Shown here: positions 1 to 8,701 of the stretch, one piece after another
How the letters are laid out: each line of letters opens with the position of its first letter
Numbering within the stretch: position 1 is the stretch's first letter
DNA from: Pseudarthrobacter sp. NS4
GTDB taxonomy: Bacteria; Actinomycetota; Actinomycetes; Actinomycetales; Micrococcaceae
Assembly: GCF_024758005.1 (NCBI RefSeq)
Contig: NZ_CP103288.1
Coordinates: 248,001 to 312,000 of the forward strand
Direction: 5' to 3'
Length of the DNA stretch: 64,000 nt
Position numbers and translations under genes: made by a program
Notes under the pieces: generated by a model
What the model was told of the DNA's origin: nothing
Database searches by the model: none
What the model saw: the letters and a program-made list of their open reading frames with translations, nothing else

Positions 1-1035
1 TCCGCTGAAGGGCCAGTGCTTCCGCAGACGATGCGGGCCAACATCCTCAAGAGCCAGGGCGACATGGCCATGGAAACCCTGCCCCTCCCACAGCTCGACG
101 CCGACCAGGTCCTGGTGCAGGTCGCCGCGGTCGGCGTCTGCGGCAGCGACGTCCACTACTACGAGCACGGCCGGATCGGCCCCTACGTCGTGGACCACCC
201 GCTGATCCTGGGCCACGAACTCTCCGGCCGGATCGCCGCCGTCGGAAGCGCCGTGGACCCGGCCCGAATCGGCCAGCGCGTCGCCGTCGAACCCCAGCGC
301 CCCTGCCGCACCTGCAAGCAATGCAAAGCCGGACGCTACAACCTCTGCCCGGACATCGAGTTCTATGCCACCCCGCCCATCGACGGCGCCTTCGCCGAAT
401 ACGTCACCATCCAAAGTGACTTCGCCTACGACATCCCGGACAGCGTCAGCGACGAGGCGGCCGCCCTCATCGAGCCGCTCTCGGTCGGGCTGTGGGCCTG
501 CGAACGCGCGGAGATCAAGCCCGGCAGCCGGGTCCTGATCGCCGGCGCCGGCCCGATCGGCATCATCGCCGCCCAGGCAGCCCGCGCCTTCGGCGCCGCC
601 GAAATCTACATCAGCGACATCGCAGAAGACCGGCTCGCGTTCGCCCTCGAACACGGCGCCACGCATGCGCTCAACGCCCGGACGGACACTGCGGAAGGGC
701 TCGACGTCGACGCCTTCATCGACGCCTCCGGCGCACCGCAGGCCGTCCGCTCAGGCATCAAAGCCGTAGCACCCGCCGGCCGGGTCATCCTCGTCGGCCT
801 GGGCGCGGACGACGTGGAACTCCCCGTCTCCTACATCCAGAACCGGGAGATCTGGCTCTCCGGCGTCTTCCGCTACACCAACACATGGCCACTCGCCATC
901 CAACTCATCGCCGACGGCAAAGTGGACCTCGACATTCTGGTCACCGGCAAGTTCGCCCTCGCCGAATCCGAACAGGCGCTCAAGGCGGGCAAGCAGCCAG
1001 GCCAACTCAAAGCCGTCGTCTACCCCGGCCGCTGA
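1..1035 (+). CDS. Zinc-dependent polyol (sorbitol/xylitol-type) dehydrogenase, 5' end probably outside window
   Basis: Medium-chain Zn-dependent alcohol dehydrogenase that probably oxidises a polyol to a ketose with NAD. Seen: catalytic-zinc Cys in GVCGSD and His in GHELSG, a four-Cys structural-zinc lobe (CRTCKQCKAGRYNLC), and a Rossmann motif GAGPIGIIAAQ near nt 545. The frame is open to base 1. GTG at 16 and ATG at 31 are possible starts, but homologues usually carry about 10-15 residues before the MRA segment, so the true start is probably upstream of the window. The stop overlaps the next gene's ATG (TGATG at 1033), implying an operon with the kinase, fructokinase and mannitol dehydrogenase. 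Substrate is inferred from family and neighbours. Confidence 0.88.
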   Translation, partial: SAEGPVLPQTMRANILKSQGDMAMETLPLPQLDADQVLVQVAAVGVCGSDVHYYEHGRIGPYVVDHPLILGHELSGRIAAVGSAVDPARIGQRVAVEPQRPCRTCKQCKAGRYNLCPDIEFYATPPIDGAFAEYVTIQSDFAYDIPDSVSDEAAALIEPLSVGLWACERAEIKPGSRVLIAGAGPIGIIAAQAARAFGAAEIYISDIAEDRLAFALEHGATHALNARTDTAEGLDVDAFIDASGAPQAVRSGIKAVAPAGRVILVGLGADDVELPVSYIQNREIWLSGVFRYTNTWPLAIQLIADGKVDLDILVTGKFALAESEQALKAGKQPGQLKAVVYPGR

Positions 1036-1701
1036 TGGAAGCCCGCGCTGCTGCGGTGCCCGGGGGAAACGCCCTCCGGGCACCGCAAATACAGGCGGCA
1101 GTTACAGAACTTCGCAGCCGGATCTCGACCGGAGCCCGGACGGTGCTTGGGATCACTGGGGCACCCTGGCTCAGGAAAATCCACATTTGCTGCACTGTTG
1201 GGAGAGCTCCTTGGCGCAGACCTCGCTGTTGTAGTCCCGATGGACGGTTTCCACCTGAGCGACGCAGTCCTTGCCGGCGGGCCGTTCCGGGACCGTAAGG
1301 GTGCCATCGAGACCTTTGATGTGGGCGGTTACGCGTCCTTGCTTCAGCGCTTGGCGCGGCCGGTTGAGCCGGTGGTCTACGCTCCGGATTTCAACCGGTC
1401 CCTGGATGAACCAATTGCTGCCTCCATTGCGATTCCTGCGGACCTTCCTCTCGTCATCACTGAAGGAAACTACCTGCTGGCGGACGGTCAGGGATGGCAG
1501 GGGATCCGGGAGCATCTGGATGAAGTGTGGTACCTCGAAAGTCCGGAAACCCTTCGCCGTCAGCGCCTTACCGAACGGCACATGCTGTTTGGTAAGGACC
1601 TCGCGGACGCGGAAAAGTGGGCGCACGGAACTGACCAATCCAACGCCGAACTAGTACATGCCACCCGGCACAAAGCGAACAGAATCATTCCCTGGTCCTG
1701 A
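1035..1701 (+). pseudogene. P-loop nucleoside/sugar kinase-like gene with a one-base insertion in Walker A
   Basis: Belongs to the uridine-kinase/PanK-like P-loop kinases (nucleoside/nucleotide kinase family) often found in polyol operons. Translation from ATG 1035, coupled to the upstream stop, reads through RTVLGITGAP and then leaves frame. The second frame resumes with GSGKSTFAALLGELLGADLAVV. Removing T1167 restores LGITGAPGSGKST, the complete Walker A, and gives 221 codons from 1035 to the stop at 1701. A DGFHLSD motif and a C-terminal part of normal family length follow. As written the gene cannot make an intact P-loop from its natural start. Sequencing error or a genuine frameshift are equally possible. 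Confidence 0.8.
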
Positions 1702-1731
1702 ACAGGGTAAGAACACGGCAAGGAAGCTGTT

Positions 1732-2730
1732 ATGCGAGCCAACAACCTGACACCTAAAGCCCTTCCCATCCAAGACCCAGTGGTAACGGTAATCGGTGAA
1801 TCCCTCGTCGACATCATCATCGACCCCCGCACTACTGGCCCGGCGGATGCGCACCCCGGCGGCAGTCCGATGAATGTGGCTGTGGGGAGCGCACGGCTCG
1901 GGCTGGCAACGAGTTTGGTGACGCATTATGCGGACGACCCGAACGGGCTTCTGATCGACAAACACCTGCACTCCAACGGTGTGTCCGTCATCAGGGGAGG
2001 AAGCGCCCCCACTTCGACGGCGACTGCGACACTCGGTCCCGACGGTGCCGCCACGTACGTGTTCGACATCAGTTGGGACCTCAACGGAGCATCACTGGCA
2101 GCGCTTGCGGCAGTCCAGACTTCTGCCCACGTGCACTCAGGATCCATTGCCGCTGTTCTTCCCCCGGGCGATCACGCCACACTTGCCCTCCTGGACGCTG
2201 CCAAGGAGAACGCAACAACCAGTTACGACCCCAACTGCCGCCCCGCGATCAGCCCGGATGTGGCAGCGGCACGAAGCCAGGCCGAACTTTTCGTTGCGTC
2301 CAGCGACATAGTCAAAGCCAGCGACGAGGACCTGGCCTGGCTCTACCCGTACCGCACCGCGGAGGAAAGCCTGGCCGCCTGGCTGGAACTCGGGCCATCC
2401 CTCGTTGCGTTGACCCGAGGGGCAGCCGGCCCGGTCATCCTCACCAACCAAGGACGGGTAGAGATGGCCGCGGAATCCATTGCAGTGGCCGATACGGTCG
2501 GCGCAGGCGACTCCTTTATGGCCGCCCTGATCGCCGGGCTTGCCCAACTCCAAGCCTTGGGCGCCGCTGCCCGGCCAAAGCTGCAGACACTTACCTCCGC
2601 TGAAGTTCATGCCCTTGCCGTCTACGCCAACCGGGCGGCCGCGATCACCTGCTCGCGGCCTGGGGCAAACCCGCCCCACGTGGCCGAACTCGGTCCGCTG
2701 TCCCCCACAACACTGGTGAAAGGAGCATGA
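1732..2730 (+). CDS. PfkB-family carbohydrate kinase, probable fructokinase
   Basis: 332-residue ribokinase/PfkB-family sugar kinase, expected to phosphorylate fructose (or a related ketose) made by the flanking polyol dehydrogenases. Seen: N-terminal VIGESLVDIII and the HPGGSPMNVAVGSARLG substrate-binding region. The C-terminal PfkB signature 2, DTVGAGDSFMAALIAGL, lies at about residues 253-269 and contains the catalytic Asp and the GAGD anion hole. Length is normal. It sits 30 bp after the broken kinase and ends 1 bp before the mannitol dehydrogenase start, so the four genes look co-transcribed. Fructose as substrate is inference from context. Confidence 0.88.
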   Translation: MRANNLTPKALPIQDPVVTVIGESLVDIIIDPRTTGPADAHPGGSPMNVAVGSARLGLATSLVTHYADDPNGLLIDKHLHSNGVSVIRGGSAPTSTATATLGPDGAATYVFDISWDLNGASLAALAAVQTSAHVHSGSIAAVLPPGDHATLALLDAAKENATTSYDPNCRPAISPDVAAARSQAELFVASSDIVKASDEDLAWLYPYRTAEESLAAWLELGPSLVALTRGAAGPVILTNQGRVEMAAESIAVADTVGAGDSFMAALIAGLAQLQALGAAARPKLQTLTSAEVHALAVYANRAAAITCSRPGANPPHVAELGPLSPTTLVKGA

Positions 2731-2731
2731 C

Positions 2732-4213
2732 GTGCCGACTCTCAGCAGCAGGACGCTTTCAGCCCTCCCATCTTCACTGGCGACACCCTCTTATGACCGC
2801 TCAGGCCTGACGGCAGGCATCGTCCACTTTGGCGTCGGAGGCTTCCACCGCGCACACCAGGCCATGTACCTGGACCGCCTCATGAACGCCGGACTCGCCC
2901 GTGACTGGGCGATCGTCGGCGTCGGCGTGCTGCCCACCGACGCATACATGAAACAGGTGATGGACAGCCAAGATTGCCTCTACACCCTCACGGTCAAAAA
3001 CCCGGACGGCAGCAGGGAAAGCCGAGTGATTGGCTCGATCATCGACTACCTCTTCGCGCCGGACGACCCTGAAGTCGTCATCGAGAAGATGGCGTCCGCG
3101 GACCTCCGCATTGTCTCTCTTACCATCACCGAGGGAGGCTACAACTTCCACCACCTCACCGGCGAATTCAACGCCGACAATCCCGACGTTATCCACGACC
3201 TGACACCAGGAGCCGCACCAAAGACGACCTTCGGCCTGATCACCGAAGCCCTCAGCCGACGCCGCGCACGCGGGCTGGCCCCGTTCACCGTGATGTCCTG
3301 CGACAACATCCAGGGAAACGGCGAGGTTGCCCGCACCATGTTCGCCGCATTCGCACACCTCAAAGACCCCGAATTGGGACGATGGATCACCGAAAGCGTC
3401 CCCTTCCCCAACAGCATGGTCGACCGCATCACTCCCGCCACGACCGACGCCGACCGCACAGCCGTAGCTGACGAATTCGGGATCATCGACGCCTGGCCGG
3501 TCGTCTGCGAGCCTTTCGAGCAGTGGGTGCTTGAAGACCACTTCAGCATCGGCCGGCCACCCTTCGAACGCGCGGGCGTCCAACTCGTCGAGGACGTTGA
3601 ACCCTACGAACTGATGAAGCTGCGGCTGCTGAACGCCAGCCACCAAGGCATGTGCTACTTCGGCTACCTCGCCGGATACCGCTACGCCCACGAAGCAGCA
3701 CAGGACCCAGTCTTTGCCCAATTCCTGCTCGACTACATGGACAAAGAAGCAACCCCAACCCTCCAGCCAGTACCCGGCATCGACCTCGAAGACTACAAAC
3801 GAACCCTCATAGAACGGTTCTCCAACGAGTACGTCCGGGACACCTTGTCACGTCTCTGCGCCGAAAGCTCCGACAGGATCCCCAAGTGGCTCCTGCCAGT
3901 CATCAGAGAAAACCTCGACAAGGGCGGCGACATCCACCGCTCGGCGGCAATCGTTGCCAGCTGGGCCCGCTACGCCGAAGGCAACGACGAACAAGGCAAC
4001 CCCATCAATGTCGTCGACACGCTCAAAGAGCCACTGATGGCAGCAGCAGCCCTGCAGCATGACAACCCCCTGGCCTTTGTCTCCAACCCAGACATCTTTG
4101 GTGACCTAAAAACCAACGAACGCTTCGCAACGGCATACACACAGGCCCTCCGGGACCTCCACACAGCCGGCGCCCGGACCGCACTGCAACACCTGACACT
4201 GCCGCCCAAGTAG
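2732..4213 (+). CDS. Mannitol dehydrogenase family protein
   Basis: 493-residue polyol-specific long-chain dehydrogenase (mannitol 2-dehydrogenase / fructuronate reductase family), converting mannitol or a similar polyol to a ketose with NAD. Seen: N-terminal Rossmann region with FGVGGFHRAHQA at about residues 33-44, and the family catalytic signature KLRLLNASHQ at about residue 295, with catalytic Lys and the Asn/His of the KxxxxNxxH pattern. The GTG start at 2732 follows an AGGAG ribosome-binding site inside the preceding gene's end (2721-2725). With the fructokinase it forms a mannitol to fructose to fructose-phosphate route. Arabitol is an alternative substrate. Confidence 0.9.
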   Translation: MPTLSSRTLSALPSSLATPSYDRSGLTAGIVHFGVGGFHRAHQAMYLDRLMNAGLARDWAIVGVGVLPTDAYMKQVMDSQDCLYTLTVKNPDGSRESRVIGSIIDYLFAPDDPEVVIEKMASADLRIVSLTITEGGYNFHHLTGEFNADNPDVIHDLTPGAAPKTTFGLITEALSRRRARGLAPFTVMSCDNIQGNGEVARTMFAAFAHLKDPELGRWITESVPFPNSMVDRITPATTDADRTAVADEFGIIDAWPVVCEPFEQWVLEDHFSIGRPPFERAGVQLVEDVEPYELMKLRLLNASHQGMCYFGYLAGYRYAHEAAQDPVFAQFLLDYMDKEATPTLQPVPGIDLEDYKRTLIERFSNEYVRDTLSRLCAESSDRIPKWLLPVIRENLDKGGDIHRSAAIVASWARYAEGNDEQGNPINVVDTLKEPLMAAAALQHDNPLAFVSNPDIFGDLKTNERFATAYTQALRDLHTAGARTALQHLTLPPK

Positions 4214-4218
4214 ATGCC

Positions 4219-4788
4219 ATGCTCAAACAACCAAGAACCGCACTGCCATGGCTACTCGCCACAGGTTCACTACTGATCCTGCCATGCATCCTGGCCTTGC
4301 TCCTTGACCTTCACCCAGACACCACCTACACGGAGCACCTCCCTTCGGCGATACCCATGCTGATTACAGGCCTCGCTCTCACGCTCAGCCCGCTGCCGCC
4401 CGACACAACGAAAGACACCGTGCCGGAGGAACACAAGGACGTGTTTGCGTACGCGATCCGCACAGGAGCGCTGCCCATAGCCAGCCTCTTCAGTGACTGG
4501 CGCAGCGAAGTCGCACGCCAGGGGAGCACCTACTCCTCAACCCTGCGAATCCTTCCAACCGCGACAGCAGTAGCCACCGCCTTAGATCTCTACGCCGTAC
4601 TCATCGATCCCGCCGGCTCCCTTTTCTTTCTTTTGTCCGCAGCCGCAACCCTCACATTCGGCCTGGGAACCTACGTGTTTTCAGCCGTTCGGCTCACAAA
4701 CGCCCGCCTACTGGAGGACAAGCTATGCCGTCAGGTCCGCCTGCTCAAAGCGACCACAGGCTGGACGCTCGAGGAACCGCACGAGTAG
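4219..4788 (+). CDS. Hypothetical membrane protein
   Basis: 189 residues, not recognised. Four hydrophobic segments can be seen: about residues 9-29 (LPWLLATGSLLILPCILALLL), 36-55, 112-132 and 135-157, then a charged C-terminal tail. The central soluble stretch carries FSDWRSEVARQG. The start at 4219 lies 5 bp after the mannitol dehydrogenase stop, so it may be the last gene of the polyol operon, but nothing in it indicates a sugar function. Codon use matches the neighbours and makes a real gene likely. Confidence 0.6.
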   Translation: MLKQPRTALPWLLATGSLLILPCILALLLDLHPDTTYTEHLPSAIPMLITGLALTLSPLPPDTTKDTVPEEHKDVFAYAIRTGALPIASLFSDWRSEVARQGSTYSSTLRILPTATAVATALDLYAVLIDPAGSLFFLLSAAATLTFGLGTYVFSAVRLTNARLLEDKLCRQVRLLKATTGWTLEEPHE

Positions 4789-4956
4789 AAGGTTCTCGGT
4801 GGTGGGGCCATGCGGCCTCCCTACGAGGCAGATAAGCAAGGAGTCGTACAGCCTCCCGCACGAGGGGACCATTCCAGACCGCAAGACGAACTGATTGAAC
4901 CTACAACCCTTCGGTTTAGGATCAAGAAACAAATAAGAGCCTTTGGGGAGGTCTCC

Positions 4957-5172
4957 ATGGAACAAGTGACCTTTATTGATCCGTTTGGAAGCGAGGGGAA
5001 GCAGCCTTCCACTCCCACGCCTGAGGCCACGCTGCCCGTTCCGGTGCCTTCCGGAAGACCGCCAGCAACGCCTCCGGTCGCACGCGCCCGCGGCCGCGAA
5101 CATGAGCTGCGCCGACTCATCGACGATCTCGCCGCCCTGGCCAGCAGGAATTCGACGGCCGTCAAACGGTGA
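4957..5172 (+). CDS. Small Pro-rich hypothetical protein (71 aa)
   Basis: Start chosen at ATG 4957 because a strong GGGGAGG ribosome-binding site ends 4 bp before it; the frame extends further upstream but lacks such a site. The product begins MEQVTFIDPFG, has a Pro-rich low-complexity middle (about residues 17-45) and a charged amphipathic C-terminus (REHELRRLIDDLAALASR). No family recognised. Its 3' end is 31 bp from dif-like site A, the same arrangement as at the other two such sites. Confidence 0.5.
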   Translation: MEQVTFIDPFGSEGKQPSTPTPEATLPVPVPSGRPPATPPVARARGREHELRRLIDDLAALASRNSTAVKR

Positions 5173-5203
5173 CGCACTGCTGTCATGCGACACCCATTTT
5201 CGA

Positions 5204-5230
5204 TTCGCCGATAATGGATATTCCGTCAAC
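5204..5230 (+). other. dif-like XerCD recombination site A
   Basis: 27-bp site reading TTCGCCGATAAT, then GGATAT, then TCCGTCAAC. The left 12 bases equal the XerC arm of the actinobacterial dif consensus as I recall it; the right arm differs from the expected TATGTCAA in two or three bases. It matches site B (14018) at 24 of 27 positions in the same orientation and lies 31 bp after a gene end. Function is inferred from similarity only. Confidence 0.55.
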
Positions 5231-5762
5231 ATGCCTGGGGCCGACTAAGCCGTGCTTGTTGATAACGCGGCCGGAACTGGGGGCCATACCTTGTCGTCCA
5301 AATAGCAGAGAGATGGATCTAGCGAACTGAGTTGTGAGATGTATTGATCGAACCTGCCTAGTCGCCGGGCCGCTCGCGTGACTTCGAGTGCTCTGTTCGA
5401 TCTGGCGCGACCGGCTGCGGGCGAGTCACAAAGCTATGACTGACTCGGCCACCAGGAGGCCCTTGACTTCAATTCATCGATGAAGACGTGCCCCGGGGTT
5501 GGGATTAGTGAATTCGCTCCCTAAACTCTAATCGGGGAACCCTGACGTTTCCTCCGGGCGGCCGGGGCGCCGTTGTCATTACCCTAGTCATAATTCCGTG
5601 TACGGGAGAAGATTCCTTTGTCTCCATTCAACGAAACGTTTAATGGCAGACACCCGGCGCGACTGCGCGGCCAGCAAGTTTTGCACGCTGCCGCCTCCTT
5701 ACCGCCGCCGGGTTTCAAGGATCGACGACGACCACGGCGATCTGACACATCAAGGGGGAACA
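5231..5762. other. Non-coding stretch upstream of the flotillin gene
   Basis: About 530 bp with no convincing gene. It holds a perfect 12-bp palindrome TTCATCGATGAA (5473-5484). A ribosome-binding site AAGGGGG lies at 5751-5757, just before the flotillin ATG. The flotillin frame stays open back to 5598, but no better start signal is visible there. Probably contains the flotillin promoter; I cannot place the -35/-10 boxes with confidence. Confidence 0.4.
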
Positions 5763-7295
5763 ATGACAGTAATGCTGATCGGCGGGGGCGCACTCGCCCT
5801 CCTACTCATCGCGGGAATTATCTTCTATACCTCGAGCATCCGGTTTGCTAAGCCGAATGAGGCAATGCTAATCACCGGCAAAAGCGACCCGAACACGACC
5901 GATGAAACATCCGACGATCAGTCTCGTGTCGTCATTAACAACCGGGCGTTTGTCAACCCGATCACGGAGCGCGTCAGCCATATCTCGCTGTCTTCGCGTC
6001 AGGTTGAAGTCACCATTGAAGCCATTTCCAACAACGGTATCCAGCTCAAGCTGACCGGAGTTGCGCAGGTAAAAGTCGGTGGTGACAAGATCTCCGTCCG
6101 CAAGGCGGCGCAGCGTTTCCTTGACCAGCAGGACGCCATTGATCACTACACCCAGGAAACGCTCTCGGGTTCCCTGCGTTCTATCGTCGGTACCCTGAGC
6201 GTTGACGCGATCATCAAGGACCGGGCGCAGTTCGCAGCATCCGTCAAGGAAGAAGCCGAGCACTCGATGACCAACCAGGGTCTGGTAATCGATACCTTCC
6301 AGATCAAATCTGTCGACGACGCAGGCGGTTACCTGAAAAATCTTGGTCGACCGGAGGCTGCCCTGGTGGCACGGAACGCAAGTATTGCTGAAGCGAACTC
6401 CCAGCGTGAAGCAGCGGAAGCGAAGGCACTTGCGGATCAGAAGACGGCTGAAGCTGAGCAGAAACTGGCTCTCCGCCGTGCTGAACTGAAGCAGGAAACG
6501 GATGCACGCCAGGCAGAAGCGGACGCCGCCGGTCCTCTAGCCCAGGCCGACCAGCAGCAATTAATTATCCTCAAGAACCAGCAGGTTGTTGCCCGTCAAG
6601 CAGAGCTTCGTGAAAAGGAGCTCGACATCGAGGTCCGCAAGCCCGCCGACGCTGCTAAGTACAAGGTCGAAACCGAAGCAGCGGCTGACTTGGCACGGCG
6701 TACCCGCATCTCGGAAGCCACGAAGGTCGAAGCTGCCGCTGAACTCGAAACCCGCAAGCTCAGGGCTGCCGGTAACGAGGTCGAAGCGAAGGCTGTGGCA
6801 GCTGCGAACACCGCCAAGGGCAACGCCGAGACGGAGATCAACAAAATCCGTGGTCTTGCGGAGGCGGAGGTCACGAAGTCCAAGGGCATAGCGGAAGCTG
6901 ATGTCATTGGACTTCGTGGTACGGCTGAAGCAGGAGCCATCGAAGCTCAGGCCAAGGCGTACAGCGAGTTCAACGAGGCGGCAATCCTGAATAAGCTTCT
7001 GGAGGTTCTGCCTTCCATCGCCAGAGAAATCGCCGCGCCGATGAGTGCGATCAGCAACATGACCGTCATCTCCAACGATGGAGCAGGTCAAGTGAGCAAG
7101 AATGTTTCCTCGGGTGTGCAACAGACCGCGCAGATGCTCAAGGACACCACCGGGTTTGATGTGATCGAGATGCTCAAGGGCTTCGGCAAATCAACCTCCG
7201 ACGCAGAGACTCCGGGCACCGGAGATGGCGCGATCAAAGAACCAGCCCGGACCGCAGTCGTCAATGCCGCACTGAAGGAAGAGCCCGCCAAGTAA
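5763..7295 (+). CDS. Flotillin-like SPFH-domain membrane protein
   Basis: 510 residues from ATG 5763, chosen because AAGGGGG precedes it and the protein then begins directly with one membrane helix (about residues 3-20, VMLIGGGALALLLIAGIIF). An SPFH/band-7 domain follows (about 30-200). Next comes a long Ala/Glu/Lys-rich coiled coil (about 205-400) with EAxAxAEA heptad repeats and a C-terminal oligomerisation part. This is the architecture of FloT/YqiK flotillins, which scaffold membrane microdomains. No NfeD-type partner is adjacent. It lies in the region between dif-like sites A and B. Confidence 0.9.
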   Translation: MTVMLIGGGALALLLIAGIIFYTSSIRFAKPNEAMLITGKSDPNTTDETSDDQSRVVINNRAFVNPITERVSHISLSSRQVEVTIEAISNNGIQLKLTGVAQVKVGGDKISVRKAAQRFLDQQDAIDHYTQETLSGSLRSIVGTLSVDAIIKDRAQFAASVKEEAEHSMTNQGLVIDTFQIKSVDDAGGYLKNLGRPEAALVARNASIAEANSQREAAEAKALADQKTAEAEQKLALRRAELKQETDARQAEADAAGPLAQADQQQLIILKNQQVVARQAELREKELDIEVRKPADAAKYKVETEAAADLARRTRISEATKVEAAAELETRKLRAAGNEVEAKAVAAANTAKGNAETEINKIRGLAEAEVTKSKGIAEADVIGLRGTAEAGAIEAQAKAYSEFNEAAILNKLLEVLPSIAREIAAPMSAISNMTVISNDGAGQVSKNVSSGVQQTAQMLKDTTGFDVIEMLKGFGKSTSDAETPGTGDGAIKEPARTAVVNAALKEEPAK

Positions 7296-7400
7296 TCCAC
7301 CAAACAAGGAATTTCCCCGGGGCAGCAAGGGCGGTGGTTGCAATGGAGGCGTCAGCCGCCGACGGCAGGCCGGCGGGGCGCGCGGATGTACAGCGCCGTC

Positions 7401-7625
7401 CTTTCGCAGGTCATCGAGGTCGCGGGCGAGCCGGTCCATGCTGTGCACAACGACTGTGTCCCCGTCCCGGGCGAACCGCATTAATTCCGTGAGCTCCGAC
7501 CTGGTAGTGTCCCTGGCCGAGGTTTTGTCCGTGAAGACCCGGTCCAGAACCTGGCCATCGAGCTGGCGCTTCTCGTTCTGGTCCAGCGTGCTCACCCGCA
7601 CGTACTCGATCCGCTGTCCGGCCAC
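7401..7625 (-). pseudogene. N-terminal remnant of a serine recombinase (resolvase)
   Basis: From ATG at 7625 (minus) the product reads RIEYVRVSTLDQNEKRQLDG and ends in HSMDRLARDLDDLRK. This is the first 75 or so residues of a TnpR/Gin-type resolvase, including the catalytic Ser in YVRVS and the SMDRLAR motif. After DDLRK (near 7401) homology stops, and the frame runs on through unrelated Pro/Arg-rich sequence into the 3' end of the flotillin gene. Intact resolvases have about 180-200 residues, so the catalytic core is cut and the DNA-binding domain is missing. It marks past transposon activity next to the flotillin. Confidence 0.78.
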
Positions 7626-7669
7626 TGTTGCTCCAGCCCTTCGGCTGTGAGTTGAGTTCTAGGCCCGTC

Positions 7670-7813
7670 CTACAGGGAAGCCAAGAACCCCGGGACGTCG
7701 CCCAGTTGCCGGAGGATGTTGGGACGGATGTCGTTGACTTTCAGGTCAAGCAGTACCAGACCATCTACCCGGCGCTCCACCGCCCAGCGCCGGTACTTCG
7801 AAATCTCTTCGTC
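7670..7813 (-). pseudogene. Internal fragment of a LacI-family regulator
   Basis: In one minus-strand frame, bounded by a TAA at 7816-7814 and ending in TAG at 7672, the translation contains YRRWAVERRVDGLVLLDLKV followed by NDIRPNILRQLG. That is typical of the effector-binding domain of LacI/GalR regulators around the end of the first subdomain. No HTH or remaining domain is present on either side. It is a decayed remnant; the rest of 7814-7909 shows no gene. Confidence 0.55.
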
Positions 7814-7909
7814 TTACCGTATTACGACGCAATGCGGCGCTGTTCCGCGGGGTGGAAACTCAGCGTTAGCGAGGCCAGCTGCGAGGATTCGTGTCATGCC
7901 CTTTGGCTG

Positions 7910-8689
7910 TTAGGCCTTCACGCGCGCCAGGAAAGAGAGGCTCATGACACCATATTTTGATGTCGCCTCACGGGCCCTGCCGGAGAGGAATTCGTAACTG
8001 TTTCTTTCCTGCCGTTCGAGGATGAATCCGGCCTCGGCCATGGCGCTACGATATTCGTCAGCCTGGGCGGCGCCGCCGATGCACGCAGCCCAGAGATCCG
8101 CGTTGCACACAATCTGCGTGGTCAGGGGCCTCTCGGTGACGATATCGGCGAGCACAAAACGGCCGCCGGCACGCAGCACGCGGGCCGCCTCCCGGAAAAC
8201 CTCCGGTTTGTCCGCTGACAGGTTGATCACGCCGTTGGAGATGACGCAGTCAAAGCTGGCGTCCGGGAACGGGAGATGTTCAATGTAACCGCGGGTGAAG
8301 GTCACCTGAGGGAATCCTGCTTCCATCCGCAGGCGCTCTGCTTTCTCCAGTTGCTCCTCCGTCATGTCAAGGCCCACGACCCGACCCGAGGTGCCCACGG
8401 CGGTGGCTGCCGCGAAGACGTCCGTCCCGGAGCCAGAGCCCAGGTCCAGGACGCGTTCTCCGGGCGAAAGGTCCGCCAGATCGAAGAAGTATCCGACGCC
8501 GGCAAAGGACTCGAGGGCAGATGGAGGTACGTGGTCCAGAAGCCAGCCCGGGTAACCCAATTCTTCGGCGAGTCCGCGGCCCGTCCTGAAGTGATACCTG
8601 CCGGTTGGGTACTGGGCCACCGCGCGGTAGACCTCCTTGACCTTGGCCTCAAGCTCCGCTCGGTTCACCGTCTCAGTCGTCATGTTCAT
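7910..8689 (-). CDS. SAM-dependent methyltransferase, ArsM-like
   Basis: 259-residue class I methyltransferase. The SAM motif I VLDLGSGSGTD is at residues 80-90, an acidic GLDMTEEQLEKA loop follows, and a CVISNGVINL post-motif is present. The C-terminal half resembles arsenite methyltransferases, including a Cys in DLWAACIGGA. The N-terminal Cys cluster of true ArsM is absent, so arsenic as substrate is doubtful. Starts at 8689 or the second ATG at 8683. It follows the OsmC gene by 12 bp and is divergent from an ArsR-rhodanese/MBL pair. A role in methylating sulfide, thiol or metalloid species during thiol stress is inference. Confidence 0.82.
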   Translation of the reverse strand: MNMTTETVNRAELEAKVKEVYRAVAQYPTGRYHFRTGRGLAEELGYPGWLLDHVPPSALESFAGVGYFFDLADLSPGERVLDLGSGSGTDVFAAATAVGTSGRVVGLDMTEEQLEKAERLRMEAGFPQVTFTRGYIEHLPFPDASFDCVISNGVINLSADKPEVFREAARVLRAGGRFVLADIVTERPLTTQIVCNADLWAACIGGAAQADEYRSAMAEAGFILERQERNSYEFLSGRAREATSKYGVMSLSFLARVKA

Positions 8690-8701
8690 CGTTAGCCCCG
8701 T

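Noticed and set aside
5763..7295. CRISPR-like periodicity from the EAxA repeats of the flotillin coiled coil
   Set aside because: The periodicity is heptad protein repeats with variable codons; no direct repeat and spacer structure.
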